A DNA stretch of 64,000 nt from Lentisphaera profundi (GCF_028728065.1 NZ_CP117811.1:2604001-2668000); one strand, 5' to 3'; counted from the stretch's first letter, positions 30,732 through 40,332 are shown. The notes: a model not told the origin generated them from the letters alone. Translations and numbers: made by a program.

Positions 30732-31121
30732 ATGAAATTTCTTCATACCATGATTCGCGTTGGTAACTTAGAACATTCAATTAAATTTTATACTGAAAAT
30801 TTTGGTATGAAACTCATTCGTCAAAAAGATTACCCCGGTGGAAAATTCACTTTAGCCTTTATTGGCTATGGTGAAGAAGCTGACAATACCGTGATTGAAT
30901 TAACTCACAACTGGGAAACGGATTCCTATGAAGTCGGCAATGGTTTCGGTCATTTTGCTATAGGCGTTGAAGATATCTATGCCGTCTGCGATAAGTTACG
31001 TGAAGATAATGTGATCATTACTCGTGAGCCAGGTCCAATGAAACACGGAACTACCCTGATTGCCTTCGTCAAAGATCCCGATGGCTACAGTATTGAACTC
31101 ATTGAAAGGAAGGAAGCTTAA
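30732..31121 (+). CDS. gloA: Lactoylglutathione lyase (glyoxalase I)
   Basis: 129 residues from the ATG at 30732 with AAGGAAA upstream; a longer in-frame start at 30678 is rejected for lack of a ribosome site. It isomerises the methylglyoxal-glutathione adduct. The metal ligands are visible in order: His in MKFLHTMIRV, Glu in TVIELTHNW, His in GFGHFAIGV and Glu in YSIELIERKE. The substrate motif FYTENFGMKLIR and DPDGYSIELIE are typical. The stop overlaps the tgt ATG by one base (TAATG), so it is cotranscribed with tgt and bioD. Confidence 0.93.
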   Translation: MKFLHTMIRVGNLEHSIKFYTENFGMKLIRQKDYPGGKFTLAFIGYGEEADNTVIELTHNWETDSYEVGNGFGHFAIGVEDIYAVCDKLREDNVIITREPGPMKHGTTLIAFVKDPDGYSIELIERKEA

Positions 31122-32332
31122 TGAGTTTTACTCTTCATAAAAAAGACGGTGAGGCTCGTTTAGGTACACTCAGAACTTCTCACGGAGATGTACCCACTCC
31201 CATATTCATGCCTGTAGGTACTGTAGGTTCTGTTAAGACTATGGATTCCGAAGACATGCTTGAGCTCGATGCTAAAATTATCCTTGGCAATACCTATCAC
31301 CTTTACCTCCGCCCCGGCCTTCCGATCATTGATGAAGCTGGTGATCTACACAATTTTATCAATTGGGATCGCCCCATCCTTACTGATTCAGGTGGTTACC
31401 AAGTCTTCAGTCTCGCTAAATTGCGTAAATTAAAATATGATGGCGTTGAATTCCGCTCACATATTGATGGTGAAAAAATATTTATTGGTCCAAAAGAATC
31501 CATGAATATCCAAAAATCATTGGGTTCTGATATCGTGATGATTTTTGATGAGTGTACTCCCTACCCTGCCACCTATGATCAAGCCAAAGAATCGTTGGAA
31601 ATCACTCAGCGTTGGGGTGATGAATGCGCTAAAGTTGAGCTTCATCCTCATCAAATGCTTTTTGGTATCGTCCAAGGTTCTACTTTCCAGGATTTACGTA
31701 TTGAATCTGCACGTTACTTAGCCGATATGAACTTACCTGGTTACGCTATTGGTGGCCTCTCTGTTGGTGAGCCCGAAGAAGAAATGCTCAAAACTCTTGA
31801 TTGGGTGTTGCCCGTATTGCCCGAAGATAAACCCCGCTACCTCATGGGTGTAGGAACTCCTCCGCAATTAGTTGAAGCGGTTGCTCGTGGTGTTGATATG
31901 TTTGATTGTGTGCTTCCCACACGTGTGGCGCGCCATGGTTCTGCGTACACTTCTAGTGGTCAGATACAAATTAAAGCTTCTAAATGGCGCAATGACTTCG
32001 GTCCTATTGATGATGAATGTGATTGCAAAGTCTGTACTGGTTATAGCCGTGCCTATGTTCGTCACCTACTTAGTACCAATGAGTTTACCGGCATGCGCCT
32101 CATGACTTATCATAACTTACACTTCTATTTAAGACTTATGGAACGCATTCGCCTAGCTATTAGCGAAGACCGTTTCGAAGAATTCCGCATCGATTTTCAT
32201 GCGCGTTATCAACGCGGCCAAGGCGAACGCGAAGAACGTCAAGTGAAGCGTAATAAAGCTCTTGATAAAGAGATGCTAGAAGCAAAACGAGCACGTAAAA
32301 AAATGCGTACTCAGCCAAAGAAAAAAGATTGA
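31121..32332 (+). CDS. tgt: Queuine tRNA-ribosyltransferase (tRNA-guanine transglycosylase)
   Basis: 403 residues. It exchanges G34 of the anticodon for preQ1 in tRNA for Asp, Asn, His and Tyr. The base-recognising acid is in LTDSGGYQVFS and the nucleophilic Asp in FDCVLPTRVARHG. The zinc site is CDCKVCTGYSRAYVRH (C-x-C-x2-C with a His further on). It is the middle gene of gloA-tgt-bioD, overlapping gloA by one base and bioD by four. A Lys/Arg-rich tail of about 30 residues follows the catalytic domain. No queA or other queuosine genes lie in the window. Confidence 0.96.
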   Translation: MSFTLHKKDGEARLGTLRTSHGDVPTPIFMPVGTVGSVKTMDSEDMLELDAKIILGNTYHLYLRPGLPIIDEAGDLHNFINWDRPILTDSGGYQVFSLAKLRKLKYDGVEFRSHIDGEKIFIGPKESMNIQKSLGSDIVMIFDECTPYPATYDQAKESLEITQRWGDECAKVELHPHQMLFGIVQGSTFQDLRIESARYLADMNLPGYAIGGLSVGEPEEEMLKTLDWVLPVLPEDKPRYLMGVGTPPQLVEAVARGVDMFDCVLPTRVARHGSAYTSSGQIQIKASKWRNDFGPIDDECDCKVCTGYSRAYVRHLLSTNEFTGMRLMTYHNLHFYLRLMERIRLAISEDRFEEFRIDFHARYQRGQGEREERQVKRNKALDKEMLEAKRARKKMRTQPKKKD

Positions 32333-33030
32333 TTAAACTTTTTATTACTGGTACGGGCACAGGCGTTGGCAAAACAGTTGCCAGTGCTTGGCTTTGCCGT
32401 GAGCTCACGAATCAAGACCATAGAGTCGCCTATGTGAAACCTTTGCAAACCGGAGGAATCCCCTTTGGAGAGGCCCTGCTCTCTAGTGACTTAGAATACG
32501 TCAAAGCTTCGGCGCCTTTGCTCATTGATACGCTATGCTGTATGAATTTTCATACACCTGCTTCACCTCACTTAGTGGCTCAAGAAGAAAATCGACCGAT
32601 TGAACTTAGTCAGCTCATAGACAAAATTGATCATTTCAGCCAAGAATGTAAGCCCGATTTTTTGATCATTGAAGGAGCGGGAGGCATTGCTGTCCCCATC
32701 AATGATACAGAAGAGATGGTAGATTTCTGCAAAGCTCTAAAAGCTCACGCGATAGTCGTTAGCTCTACTGCTCTCGGGACACTGAATCATAGTAAGCTGA
32801 CAATCAATTACTTAAAACAACACGGCCTTGATCAAATTTCAACAATCCTCATGCGTCCTGAGCAGGAATTAAAACTCATCGAAGATGATAATCTTTTGCG
32901 AATTGCGCAAATGGCTCCCAATCTTGCCTGCCTTCCATTTTACTCTGGACTGGATTCCGAAAAGGGCTCGCTTCCCACTGATTTCATCGCCTCAAATAAT
33001 AACTTACAGGATTTTAAATGGACTACATAG
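32329..33030 (+). CDS. bioD: Dethiobiotin synthetase
   Basis: 233 residues with a TTG start that overlaps the tgt stop (TTGA). It closes the ureido ring of dethiobiotin from diaminopelargonate, CO2 and ATP. The P-loop GTGTGVGKTVASAWL, the switch region KPLQTGG and IEGAGGIAVPINDTEEMVD are all typical. No other biotin genes are visible in the window, so it is separated from the rest of the pathway. The 3' end overlaps the rhomboid gene by 13 bases, so all four genes could be one transcript. Confidence 0.93.
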   Translation: MIKLFITGTGTGVGKTVASAWLCRELTNQDHRVAYVKPLQTGGIPFGEALLSSDLEYVKASAPLLIDTLCCMNFHTPASPHLVAQEENRPIELSQLIDKIDHFSQECKPDFLIIEGAGGIAVPINDTEEMVDFCKALKAHAIVVSSTALGTLNHSKLTINYLKQHGLDQISTILMRPEQELKLIEDDNLLRIAQMAPNLACLPFYSGLDSEKGSLPTDFIASNNNLQDFKWTT

Positions 33031-34391
33031 TCTCGAAACAAGTTAAGGTTCTCGTTAATATAGAAGGCTCACTAAGAGAGCTTGCTGCTTCTCTACAATT
33101 CTACTCAAGCTACCTCTCATTAGTCATGGCCGATCGCGATGTCCGCATAGAGCTCAGTGATATAGATACCTTGCAACTTCAAGGTGCTGAGTTGCGACTT
33201 CGCATGAAAGCTCAAGGACAATCTCAAAACTTCACCTTGCTCTTTAATAGCAAAGAAGACGCCAAAGAGCTGATGTCTCACATGCCTCTACAAAAAGAAG
33301 CTCAAGAAAGTCAAGAATTCATGCAAAACCTTGATTTTGATGCTAAAAAAACGCCTGTCACTACCGTAATCATTGCTCTCAATATTATTGTTTTTGTCCT
33401 CATGTATGCAAGTGAAGGCCTCAATTTCATTCAGCCCCAGAACTTAGATGTTTTCATGAAGTGGGGAAGTAACCGAATTTTTGAAACCGTGGATCAACCT
33501 TGGCGCTTGTTCACTTGTGCTTTTATACATTTTGGTGTACTTCATATTGCCTGTAATATGTATTTTTTACATGCTATCGGTCGCCTGAGTGAAAAGCTCC
33601 TCGGCCCACGCTTCTATATCATCATTTATATTTTTGCCGCTTTTATGGGTAGCCTAGCAAGCTTACTTTGGAATGCTGATGGTGTCATTAGTGCCGGTGC
33701 TTCTGGAGCCGTTTTTGGCGTTGTGGGAATGATTGGTGCCTTCTTGCTCATGCGTCGAAGTGAAGTTCCTGAAAGAACCTTTAAAAGCCTCAAGAATAAT
33801 ATGTTGCAAATTGTTGTCCTCAACTTCGTCTTTGGCATGTCCATACCCGGTATTGATAACGCGGCACATATGGGAGGACTCGTAGGAGGCTTTATCGGCG
33901 CGGCACTCATGAGTCGTTCTTTGGATCCAAAAAAGCGCAAAGCTCAATTCATCCCAAAATTACTTCTAGGCCTCATCTGCCTTCCTCTGATTTGTATCGG
34001 TATATGGGAGAGTGGTATCATTCAAAACAAACCCATTCTCATTTTTCATCAAGTTGCCAATACTTTGGATACTGAACAAAATGATCACCTCAAGAATAGT
34101 GATAATTTAGTCAATGCATTGATGACTAATGTCATTGGCCAAGAAGAGTTCAAAACTGAAATGACTCATGAGAAAGAGTTTTGGAACAAGCTCTTGGATC
34201 AAATTTCCGCTGTAGAGTTTGATCAGAAATCAAGAGTATTCTCCTCTGTCACCCGCATCAAAAAAGTTTGTGTATTTCAAATTGATTATTTAGATACGGC
34301 CATTAATCATTCGACCAATTTTAAAGAAATGCAGGTATTACTTAAGCAGAAAGAAGAAGAGTGGAAAACGCTCATCACTAGCCCTCTATGA
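33018..34391 (+). CDS. Rhomboid-family intramembrane serine protease with extra N- and C-domains
   Basis: 457 residues. Residues about 1-100 form a hydrophilic domain (DYIVSKQVKVLVNIEGSLRE) of unknown role; then come about six to seven membrane segments and a soluble C-terminal part of about 120 residues (NTLDTEQNDHLKNSDN). The rhomboid catalytic serine is in SAGASGAVFGVVG (GxSG) and the histidine in NAAHMGGLVGG; the conserved HFGVLHIACNMYFL (HxxxHxxxN) precedes them. It should be an active membrane-cleaving protease. It overlaps bioD at the start and the next small gene by four bases (ATGA). Confidence 0.9.
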   Translation: MDYIVSKQVKVLVNIEGSLRELAASLQFYSSYLSLVMADRDVRIELSDIDTLQLQGAELRLRMKAQGQSQNFTLLFNSKEDAKELMSHMPLQKEAQESQEFMQNLDFDAKKTPVTTVIIALNIIVFVLMYASEGLNFIQPQNLDVFMKWGSNRIFETVDQPWRLFTCAFIHFGVLHIACNMYFLHAIGRLSEKLLGPRFYIIIYIFAAFMGSLASLLWNADGVISAGASGAVFGVVGMIGAFLLMRRSEVPERTFKSLKNNMLQIVVLNFVFGMSIPGIDNAAHMGGLVGGFIGAALMSRSLDPKKRKAQFIPKLLLGLICLPLICIGIWESGIIQNKPILIFHQVANTLDTEQNDHLKNSDNLVNALMTNVIGQEEFKTEMTHEKEFWNKLLDQISAVEFDQKSRVFSSVTRIKKVCVFQIDYLDTAINHSTNFKEMQVLLKQKEEEWKTLITSPL

Positions 34392-34723
34392 ATTACCTTA
34401 ATGAAATAATTATCCTAAGTGTTTTTGTCACTTGTATTGGATCTTTCTATTTCATCAAAAAATCACGTCAGCGCAAATTGCTAAAAGTCATTGAGCAAGA
34501 AGGGACTCAAGGCGACTTACGTCAATGCCTCATTCACATATATCAACTGCTAAAAATCAAAGACCCCTCAAAAGAACTTTATTCCCTCAAAGTACTGATG
34601 CGGGACAAAAAAAATAAGGCCTTATGTGTACAGATACAAGCACTCCAACATGCCCTTATCGGTGGCAGTAAATTTAACCCTGACTTACTCATGGTTGAAC
34701 TCAAAAAATTCAAAAAAAATTAG
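34388..34723 (+). CDS. Small membrane-anchored protein of unknown function
   Basis: 111 residues with one N-terminal hydrophobic segment (EIIILSVFVTCIGSFYFI), then a basic helical domain that includes the block LQHALIGGSKFNPDLLMVEL. I do not recognise a family. It overlaps the rhomboid gene by the ATGA frame, so the two are likely coupled and it may act with the protease. A decayed copy of its 3' end lies at about 36527-36602, past the oxidoreductase gene. Confidence 0.7.
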   Translation: MNYLNEIIILSVFVTCIGSFYFIKKSRQRKLLKVIEQEGTQGDLRQCLIHIYQLLKIKDPSKELYSLKVLMRDKKNKALCVQIQALQHALIGGSKFNPDLLMVELKKFKKN

Positions 34724-35045
34724 CTGTATTCTTTGGCCATTCACAGATCTTTTCTGATTTTCACTGGAGTGTTCGGATTTAATTCAAATCACTGTGAAAA
34801 ATATCACGATTAGCCATAAAACGGGGCTTCGTCCCTAATCGCCTCCTTAAGCATTGGCCAATCCTTACAGGGAGAGCTCGAGAGGGACAGCGTCCTTCTC
34901 GTATGTGAAGCATCCTGTCCTTTAATCTTCTTCAATGCAATTCGCCTTCCAAAGAACTCAATTCCTTGAATTCTCACCAAATCGAGTACAGAGTAAACAC
35001 CTTGCCTTACATTATAAACTGATGAATCATAAATAAGGAGCATCC
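34724..35045. other. Intergenic region before the oxidoreductase gene
   Basis: 322 bases. The first half is AT-rich with an imperfect hairpin near 34756-34801 (TTTTCACTG with CACTGTGAAAA); the second half, from about 34810, is more GC-rich, like the following gene. A minus-strand reading frame lies here (34810-35043) but I do not accept it as a gene. AAGGAGC at 35037 is the ribosome site of the next gene. Confidence 0.5.
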
Positions 35046-36413
35046 ATGCCAAAAATAACTTCAACTAATCGCCGTAATTTCTTTAAGTTAGCCGCGGGAA
35101 CGGCCTCAATCACAATTTTGCCCGCTTCCAAAATTTGGGGCGCGGATGCACCTAGTAATCAGTTTCGTTTTGCTCAGGTTGGCTGTGGCGGCAAGGGCTA
35201 TAGTGACATGAAAAATACGATTGGCTCCGGTGCCAAGCTTGTCGCGCTTTGCGATGTCGACAAGAGTCGCGCTGGCCAAGCATTCAAGGAGTTTGGCCAA
35301 CTGCCGATTTATGATGATTACCGCGTCATGCTCGATAAGCACGACAAGGAAATTGATGGCGTCGTTATCTCGACTCCGGATCATACCCATGCCTGTATCG
35401 CACTGGAAGCCATAAAACGCGGTAAACATGTCTACGTGCAAAAACCCCTCGCTCGTACTTACGAGGAATGCCAGACTCTACTGGAAGCCGCAAAAAAGTT
35501 TGGTGTCGTTACACAAATGGGCAACCAGGGCCACGCAGGAATGGGACTCAAGCTCTGGGAACAGATGCAGCGTGGCAATGAGTTCGGTGATATCCTAGAA
35601 GTCAATTGTTGGTCGAATCGTCCGGTTTGGCCTCAGGGCATGACCGCCATTCCCCCCGCAGAGGCTATTCCTGAGCATTTAAATTGGGACCTCTGGTTAG
35701 GTCCCTCTGCCAAGCGTGACTATGCAAAAAAATATCTTCCTTTTAATTGGCGTGGATGGTGGGACTTTGGTGCTGGAGCCATGGGCGACATGGCTTGCCA
35801 CAATATGGATCCTGCCTTCTGGATCTTTAAGCTCGGACTCCCCAACAAAATCCAGGCCAAGGCCTCGGCACCCGCTGGAATTTCTTACCCCGCTTGGTCG
35901 GAAATCGAGTACACTTTCGATAAGTCACCAGTTACTGGCAAGCCCCTCAAACTCACCTGGTATGATGGTAAGAAACTGCCCCCTAAACCTGAAGGTTCCC
36001 ACCCCAACCTCACACTTGGAGGCAATGGTTGCATGGTTGTGGGCTCCAAAATGACCGCAATGGGCGGTTCACATGCAGGACGTCCTCGCCCGATTGCGTT
36101 CACGGGCAAGGAATATAGCACCGATGTGAAAGAAGCTGAACGTCACTGGCGTGCAGAGAGCAAGAAGTACAAGAACGATAATCATCATAAGCAATGGGTT
36201 GATGCCGCGAAAGCTGGAGATCAGGAAGCTCCTGGTAGTAGTTTCGACTATTCAGTGCCCTTCACTCAGTCAATTTTACTGGGTTGTGTCGCTCTCCGTT
36301 TCCCAGGTGAACAATTGATCTGGAATGACAAAAATAAGAACTTTTCTAATCACAAAAAAGCTAATGAGTTGCTCAACTTTGAGGCCCGCGCGGGTTTCAA
36401 CCTTAAGCTTTAG
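35046..36413 (+). CDS. Gfo/Idh/MocA family oxidoreductase, Tat-exported
   Basis: 455 residues. A twin-arginine signal (TNRRNFFKLAAGTASITIL) is followed by an NAD-binding Rossmann part (VGCGGKGYSDM, LVALCDVDKSRA), the conserved EKP-like motif as VQKPLART and then the substrate domain with NWDLWLGP and the FNWRGWWDFGAGAMGDMACH block. Such exported oxidoreductases are abundant in planctomycetes and Lentisphaerae and are thought to act on sugars from polysaccharides. The codon use appears more GC-rich than that of the neighbours. AAGGAGC precedes the ATG. The sulfatase that follows is in the same orientation, 320 bases away. Confidence 0.9.
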   Translation: MPKITSTNRRNFFKLAAGTASITILPASKIWGADAPSNQFRFAQVGCGGKGYSDMKNTIGSGAKLVALCDVDKSRAGQAFKEFGQLPIYDDYRVMLDKHDKEIDGVVISTPDHTHACIALEAIKRGKHVYVQKPLARTYEECQTLLEAAKKFGVVTQMGNQGHAGMGLKLWEQMQRGNEFGDILEVNCWSNRPVWPQGMTAIPPAEAIPEHLNWDLWLGPSAKRDYAKKYLPFNWRGWWDFGAGAMGDMACHNMDPAFWIFKLGLPNKIQAKASAPAGISYPAWSEIEYTFDKSPVTGKPLKLTWYDGKKLPPKPEGSHPNLTLGGNGCMVVGSKMTAMGGSHAGRPRPIAFTGKEYSTDVKEAERHWRAESKKYKNDNHHKQWVDAAKAGDQEAPGSSFDYSVPFTQSILLGCVALRFPGEQLIWNDKNKNFSNHKKANELLNFEARAGFNLKL

Positions 36414-36733
36414 ATAGATTTTCGAGAGAAAATCTATTGAATTAGCTTTCTTCTCTATGTCTCCAAGAAGAGCTCTTTCTGCTCATTAGGTAAATGAGTA
36501 GGAATAGAGTTCTTTAGAAAAAGATTCTAGCTCTTCAATATGCCCTTATTAATAGCAGTAAATTCAACACTGCCTTTCGCTTACTTGAGCTCAAACAATA
36601 AAACATCTCCTTTTTTTAAATGAATTGTGTTAAAGAATCGTTAATTTCCTACTTAAATGGTTTAAAATAATTCTCAAAGCAAGTATGCACATATATTTTT
36701 TACTCGTCTTAAAACAAAAATAGGAAAAGAAAT
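36414..36733. other. Intergenic region with a decayed gene end
   Basis: 320 bases. It contains a remnant of the small membrane protein gene (see pseudogene entry). The sulfatase ribosome site AGGAAAAG is near 36722. No other gene. Confidence 0.5.
36527..36602 (+). pseudogene. Remnant of the 3' end of the 34388 gene family
   Basis: In one frame the bases read LALQYALINSSKFNTAFR then LLELKQ and a stop. This lines up with QALQHALIGGSKFNPDLL then MVELKK of the intact gene at 34388. Upstream of it the frame is closed by a TAG, and no start is present. So only the last 25 codons or so of a second copy survive. Confidence 0.6.
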
Positions 36734-38302
36734 ATGATGTCACTAAAAAAATTCGTCGCTGCTACGGCCTTAAGTCTCGGCTCAGCTTATGCAGCAACTG
36801 AAAAACCGAATATCCTCGTCATTTGGGGCGATGATATTGGCGTCCATAATGTCTCCGCATATAATCACGGTATCATGGGTTATCAAACGCCTAATATCGA
36901 TAGAATTGCTAATGAAGGCGCTTTATTTACAGATGCCTACGGCGAACAATCTTGTACCGCTGGTCGTGCTTCATTTATCCTAGGTCAATCACCTTTCCGC
37001 ACAGGTCTACTCACGATCGGCATGCCTGGTTCCACTCACGGTATTCCTGACTGGGCACCGACTACTGGTGACCTCCTTAAAAATCATGGTTACATGACCG
37101 CTCACTTTGGTAAAAACCACCTTGGCGACCAAGATAAGCATCTCCCTTCTAATCATGGTTTTGATGAATTCTATGGTAACCTCTATCACTTAAATGCTGA
37201 AGAAGAACCAGAAACGTATTACTACCCAAAAGACCCTGAATTCCATAAAAAATATGGTCCTCGTGGAGTTATTAAATCTACATCTGATGGTAAGGTCGAA
37301 GACACTGGCCCCATGACACGTAAGCGCATGGAAACTTGTGATGAAGATTTCTTGGCTCATGGTCTCGATTTCATGGATCGCGCTCACAAAGCAAAGAAAC
37401 CTTTCTTCCTTTGGTTCAACTCAACACGTATGCACGTTTGGACTCGTCTCAAAAAAGAAAGCATTGGCAAAACTGGCATTAGTATTTATGCCGATGGTAT
37501 GGTGGAACACGATGGTCACGTTGGTCAATTACTCGACAAAATCGATGATCTAGGCATTGCGGATAATACAATTGTTCTATATTCGACTGATAATGGTGCT
37601 GAAACATTTACCTGGCCTGATGGAGGAATCACTCCTTTCCACGGCGAAAAAGGCACTAACTGGGAAGGTGGTCACCGCGTACCACTTCTTGTAAGATGGC
37701 CTGGTACTATTAAGCCTGGAAAAAAATTCAATGATATGATTTCTCACATGGATTGGATGCCTACTTTTTTAGCCGCTGCTGGTGAGCCTGATGTTAAAGA
37801 AAAACTCATGTCTAAAGAAGGACACAAAGCCAACGGTAAAAACTGGCGTGTCAAACTCGCTGGCTACAATTACATCCCTTACTTCAAAGGTGAAGTCAAA
37901 GAAGTTCCACGTGAATCTTATTTTTACTGGGATCAAGGCGGCAACCTTTCTGCTGTACGTTGGAAAGATTGGAAAGTAAGTTTTGCTCAAATCCATGGTA
38001 ATATTGCCCAAGGCGTAAGAGTTGTACCTAACTGGCCTATCATTACACATTTAAAAGCTGACCCCTACGAAAAAATGGCTGAAGAATCATCCATGTATGT
38101 CCGTTGGTACGCTGATAATATGTGGCTCTTTGTTCCGATTCAGCAACAAATTGCTGATGTCGCAAAAGGTTTCTTCGATTATCCTTACCAAAAAGGACAA
38201 GTCTTAGGTGCTAGTGATATCGGTTACAATACGGTAGATATGCTCCAGCTTCAAAAGAAGCTTACACAATTACAAGAACTCACTCCTGGTTCGCGTCAGT
38301 AA
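36734..38302 (+). CDS. Sulfatase (formylglycine-type), exported
   Basis: 522 residues with a signal peptide of about 20 residues ending AYA. It hydrolyses sulfate esters, probably on a sulfated polysaccharide. Metal ligands D-D are in LVIWGDDIG. The catalytic Cys lies in GEQSCTAGRASF (C-x-A-x-R, a variant of the CxPxR core) and must be turned into formylglycine by a maturase, which is not in the window. HFGKNHLGDQ, STDNGAETFTW and EGGHRVPLLVRWPG complete the active site. A very similar paralogue lies at 44780. A good terminator follows. The 12-base gap from AGGAAAAG to ATG is normal. Confidence 0.92.
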   Translation: MMSLKKFVAATALSLGSAYAATEKPNILVIWGDDIGVHNVSAYNHGIMGYQTPNIDRIANEGALFTDAYGEQSCTAGRASFILGQSPFRTGLLTIGMPGSTHGIPDWAPTTGDLLKNHGYMTAHFGKNHLGDQDKHLPSNHGFDEFYGNLYHLNAEEEPETYYYPKDPEFHKKYGPRGVIKSTSDGKVEDTGPMTRKRMETCDEDFLAHGLDFMDRAHKAKKPFFLWFNSTRMHVWTRLKKESIGKTGISIYADGMVEHDGHVGQLLDKIDDLGIADNTIVLYSTDNGAETFTWPDGGITPFHGEKGTNWEGGHRVPLLVRWPGTIKPGKKFNDMISHMDWMPTFLAAAGEPDVKEKLMSKEGHKANGKNWRVKLAGYNYIPYFKGEVKEVPRESYFYWDQGGNLSAVRWKDWKVSFAQIHGNIAQGVRVVPNWPIITHLKADPYEKMAEESSMYVRWYADNMWLFVPIQQQIADVAKGFFDYPYQKGQVLGASDIGYNTVDMLQLQKKLTQLQELTPGSRQ

Positions 38303-38318
38303 AATATAAAGTAATTTG

Positions 38319-38352
38319 AAGAGCTACTGTCGTTTCAGTAGCTCTTTTTTTT
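38319..38352 (+). terminator. Sulfatase terminator
   Basis: AAGAGCTACTG pairs with CAGTAGCTCTT (11 bp, 6-base loop) and is followed by a run of T; 16 bases past the stop. Confidence 0.9.
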
Positions 38353-38375
38353 AACCTCGCTAGAAAGGTGTTCTC

Positions 38376-39344
38376 ATGACACAAATACATGAAGAAATGA
38401 AAGCTCTCCAAAAACGAATTGAGGCTTCAATTATCGGGCAAGAAACTGTCGTTAAATCACTTATCATCGCTTTACTCGCAGACGGAAATTTACTTTTAGA
38501 AGGATTGCCTGGTCTTGCCAAAACTCGCGCAGTAAAGAGCCTTTCTAAAAATATCGCCTCCTCTTATAATCGTGTCCAGTTCACCCCCGATTTACTTCCC
38601 TCAGACATTACCGGTGCAGAAGTCTATCTCGGTGAAAATAGCGAAGAACGCTTTAAGTTTGAACCTGGTCCAATTTTTGCTAATCTCGTCTTAGCAGATG
38701 AGATTAACCGCGCTCCTGCCAAAGTTCAGGCTGCCCTTTTAGAAGCCATGGAAGAGAAACAAATCACCGTAGCGGGAAAAACTCATCCCATGCCAGAATT
38801 ATTCATGGTTCTTGCTACCCAAAACCCCGTCGAGCAAGAAGGTACTTACCCCCTTCCTGAAGCACAAATGGATAGGTTTTTGATTCACATCCTTGTTGAA
38901 TATGGTTCCGATGAAGATGAACTCGAGATTATGCGTCTCGTTCGAAATGAACAAAAGCAAGGCCTCTCTTCAGTACAAGAAACTATGTCCCAAGAGACCT
39001 TATTTTCTGCTCGCGAAGAAGTTAAAAATATTCATGTTGCTGAAGATTTAGAAAAATATATCATCCGTTTAATTAGCTCCACTCGCAAGCCTGAACAACT
39101 CGATCCTAAATATGCATCTTTCATTGCTGTTGGTGCTAGCCCACGTGGAACTCTTGCACTGGATAAATGCTCCCGATCTCATGCTTGGTTAGAAGGACGT
39201 GATCACGTCACTCCTGATGATGTAAAAGCCGTTATTCACAATTGCCTGCGTCACCGCCTCGTTCTAAGTTACGAAGCTAGTTCCGAAGGTCTTTCCGTTG
39301 ATGATTTTATTGATATCATCTTAGAAAAAGTTCCTGTTCTTTAG
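38376..39344 (+). CDS. moxR: MoxR family AAA+ ATPase
   Basis: 322 residues. The P-loop is the altered LLEGLPGLAKTRAVK, the Walker B is LVLADEINRAPAKVQAALLE, and the family signature LATQNPVEQEGTYPLPEAQM is clear. MoxR ATPases act as chaperones that help to fold or assemble VWA-domain proteins. It is the first gene of the Bat operon. The stop is followed by the DUF58 gene one base later. The start ATG has AGAAAGG upstream. Confidence 0.93.
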   Translation: MTQIHEEMKALQKRIEASIIGQETVVKSLIIALLADGNLLLEGLPGLAKTRAVKSLSKNIASSYNRVQFTPDLLPSDITGAEVYLGENSEERFKFEPGPIFANLVLADEINRAPAKVQAALLEAMEEKQITVAGKTHPMPELFMVLATQNPVEQEGTYPLPEAQMDRFLIHILVEYGSDEDELEIMRLVRNEQKQGLSSVQETMSQETLFSAREEVKNIHVAEDLEKYIIRLISSTRKPEQLDPKYASFIAVGASPRGTLALDKCSRSHAWLEGRDHVTPDDVKAVIHNCLRHRLVLSYEASSEGLSVDDFIDIILEKVPVL

Positions 39345-39345
39345 T

Positions 39346-40332
39346 TTGAACGCAGTGAAAAACCAGTTTCCAGAAGGTGCTTATACTAGCCTGAAGCAGC
39401 TCTTGCAACTTCAGTATAAAAGCAAGGGGTATAGCTTCCTTCCGAATCAGCCTTTGAACAGTGTGCTGGCCGGACGTCATTCTTCGCGCCTTCGAGGTCG
39501 AGGTCTAGACTTTGAAGAACTCCGAATGTATCAACGAGGCGATGATACTCGGACGATTGATTGGAAAGTTAGTAACCGTACACGAAAACCCTACGTCCGT
39601 GTATACGGAGAAGAGAAAGAGCGCCAAGTTATGTTTCTTGTAGATCAGCGTCTCAGCATGTTTTTTGGCTCACAACGCTCATTTAAATCCGTTAGCGCTG
39701 CTGAATGCTTGGCTTTAGGTGCGTGGAAAGTTATTGATTCTGGAGACCGTGTGGGTGGCATTATTTTTAATGACTCCGAGATCCGAGAATTCAAAGCTCA
39801 GCGCAGTCGAAAATCTCTCAGTTCTATGCTAAATGAAACAGTTAAGATGAATCAAAATTTAGCTGTGAACAAAGGCATTGAAGAGAATCCTTTAATGCTC
39901 AATAAAGCCTTGAATTTACTGCTCAGAAAAGCAAAACATAATACCCTTTTTATCATCATTTCAGATTTTTCTGGCCTCAACGAAGACACACATCACCATG
40001 TTCAAAAACTCAGCCAGCACAACGATGTCGTGCTCGCACTTATCTATGATAAAATTGCTCGCGAATTTCCACATAATCCTTTTCCGCTTAGAGTCAGTGA
40101 CGGCTTGGATCAAGTCGAACTCGATTTAAGCAGTTCAAAATTAAGAAAATCTATTCCCGATTTACTTGAAGGACGACTCAAAAGTTTAAGTGACGCACTC
40201 AATAAATTTCATGTCCCCATTCTTCCGATCAATACTCATGAAGATGTATCAGACCAATTGCGAAGTCTTTTGGGTAATGGAACATCTCAGCCCTCAATAC
40301 CCACAAGAATCATGCGTGGTTCTAGAACATGA
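39346..40332 (+). CDS. DUF58 domain protein (VWA-like partner of MoxR)
   Basis: 328 residues, TTG start at 39346 with the efficient alternative GTG at 39355. The DUF58 core motif GRGLDFEELRMYQRGDDTR followed by TIDWKVSNRTRKPYVR is intact. The VWA-like part (LVDQRLSMFFG, FIIISDFSGLN) lacks a full DxSxS. It lies one base after moxR and overlaps the next gene by four bases (ATGA). In other bacteria the family is encoded next to MoxR and Bat genes, and its role is not settled. Confidence 0.88.
   Translation: MNAVKNQFPEGAYTSLKQLLQLQYKSKGYSFLPNQPLNSVLAGRHSSRLRGRGLDFEELRMYQRGDDTRTIDWKVSNRTRKPYVRVYGEEKERQVMFLVDQRLSMFFGSQRSFKSVSAAECLALGAWKVIDSGDRVGGIIFNDSEIREFKAQRSRKSLSSMLNETVKMNQNLAVNKGIEENPLMLNKALNLLLRKAKHNTLFIIISDFSGLNEDTHHHVQKLSQHNDVVLALIYDKIAREFPHNPFPLRVSDGLDQVELDLSSSKLRKSIPDLLEGRLKSLSDALNKFHVPILPINTHEDVSDQLRSLLGNGTSQPSIPTRIMRGSRT

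Noticed and set aside
34810-35043. Minus-strand reading frame of about 78 codons upstream of the oxidoreductase
   Set aside because: No ribosome site, no family I recognise, it overlaps the leader of the next gene, and its composition is like the GC-rich flank rather than a clear coding pattern.
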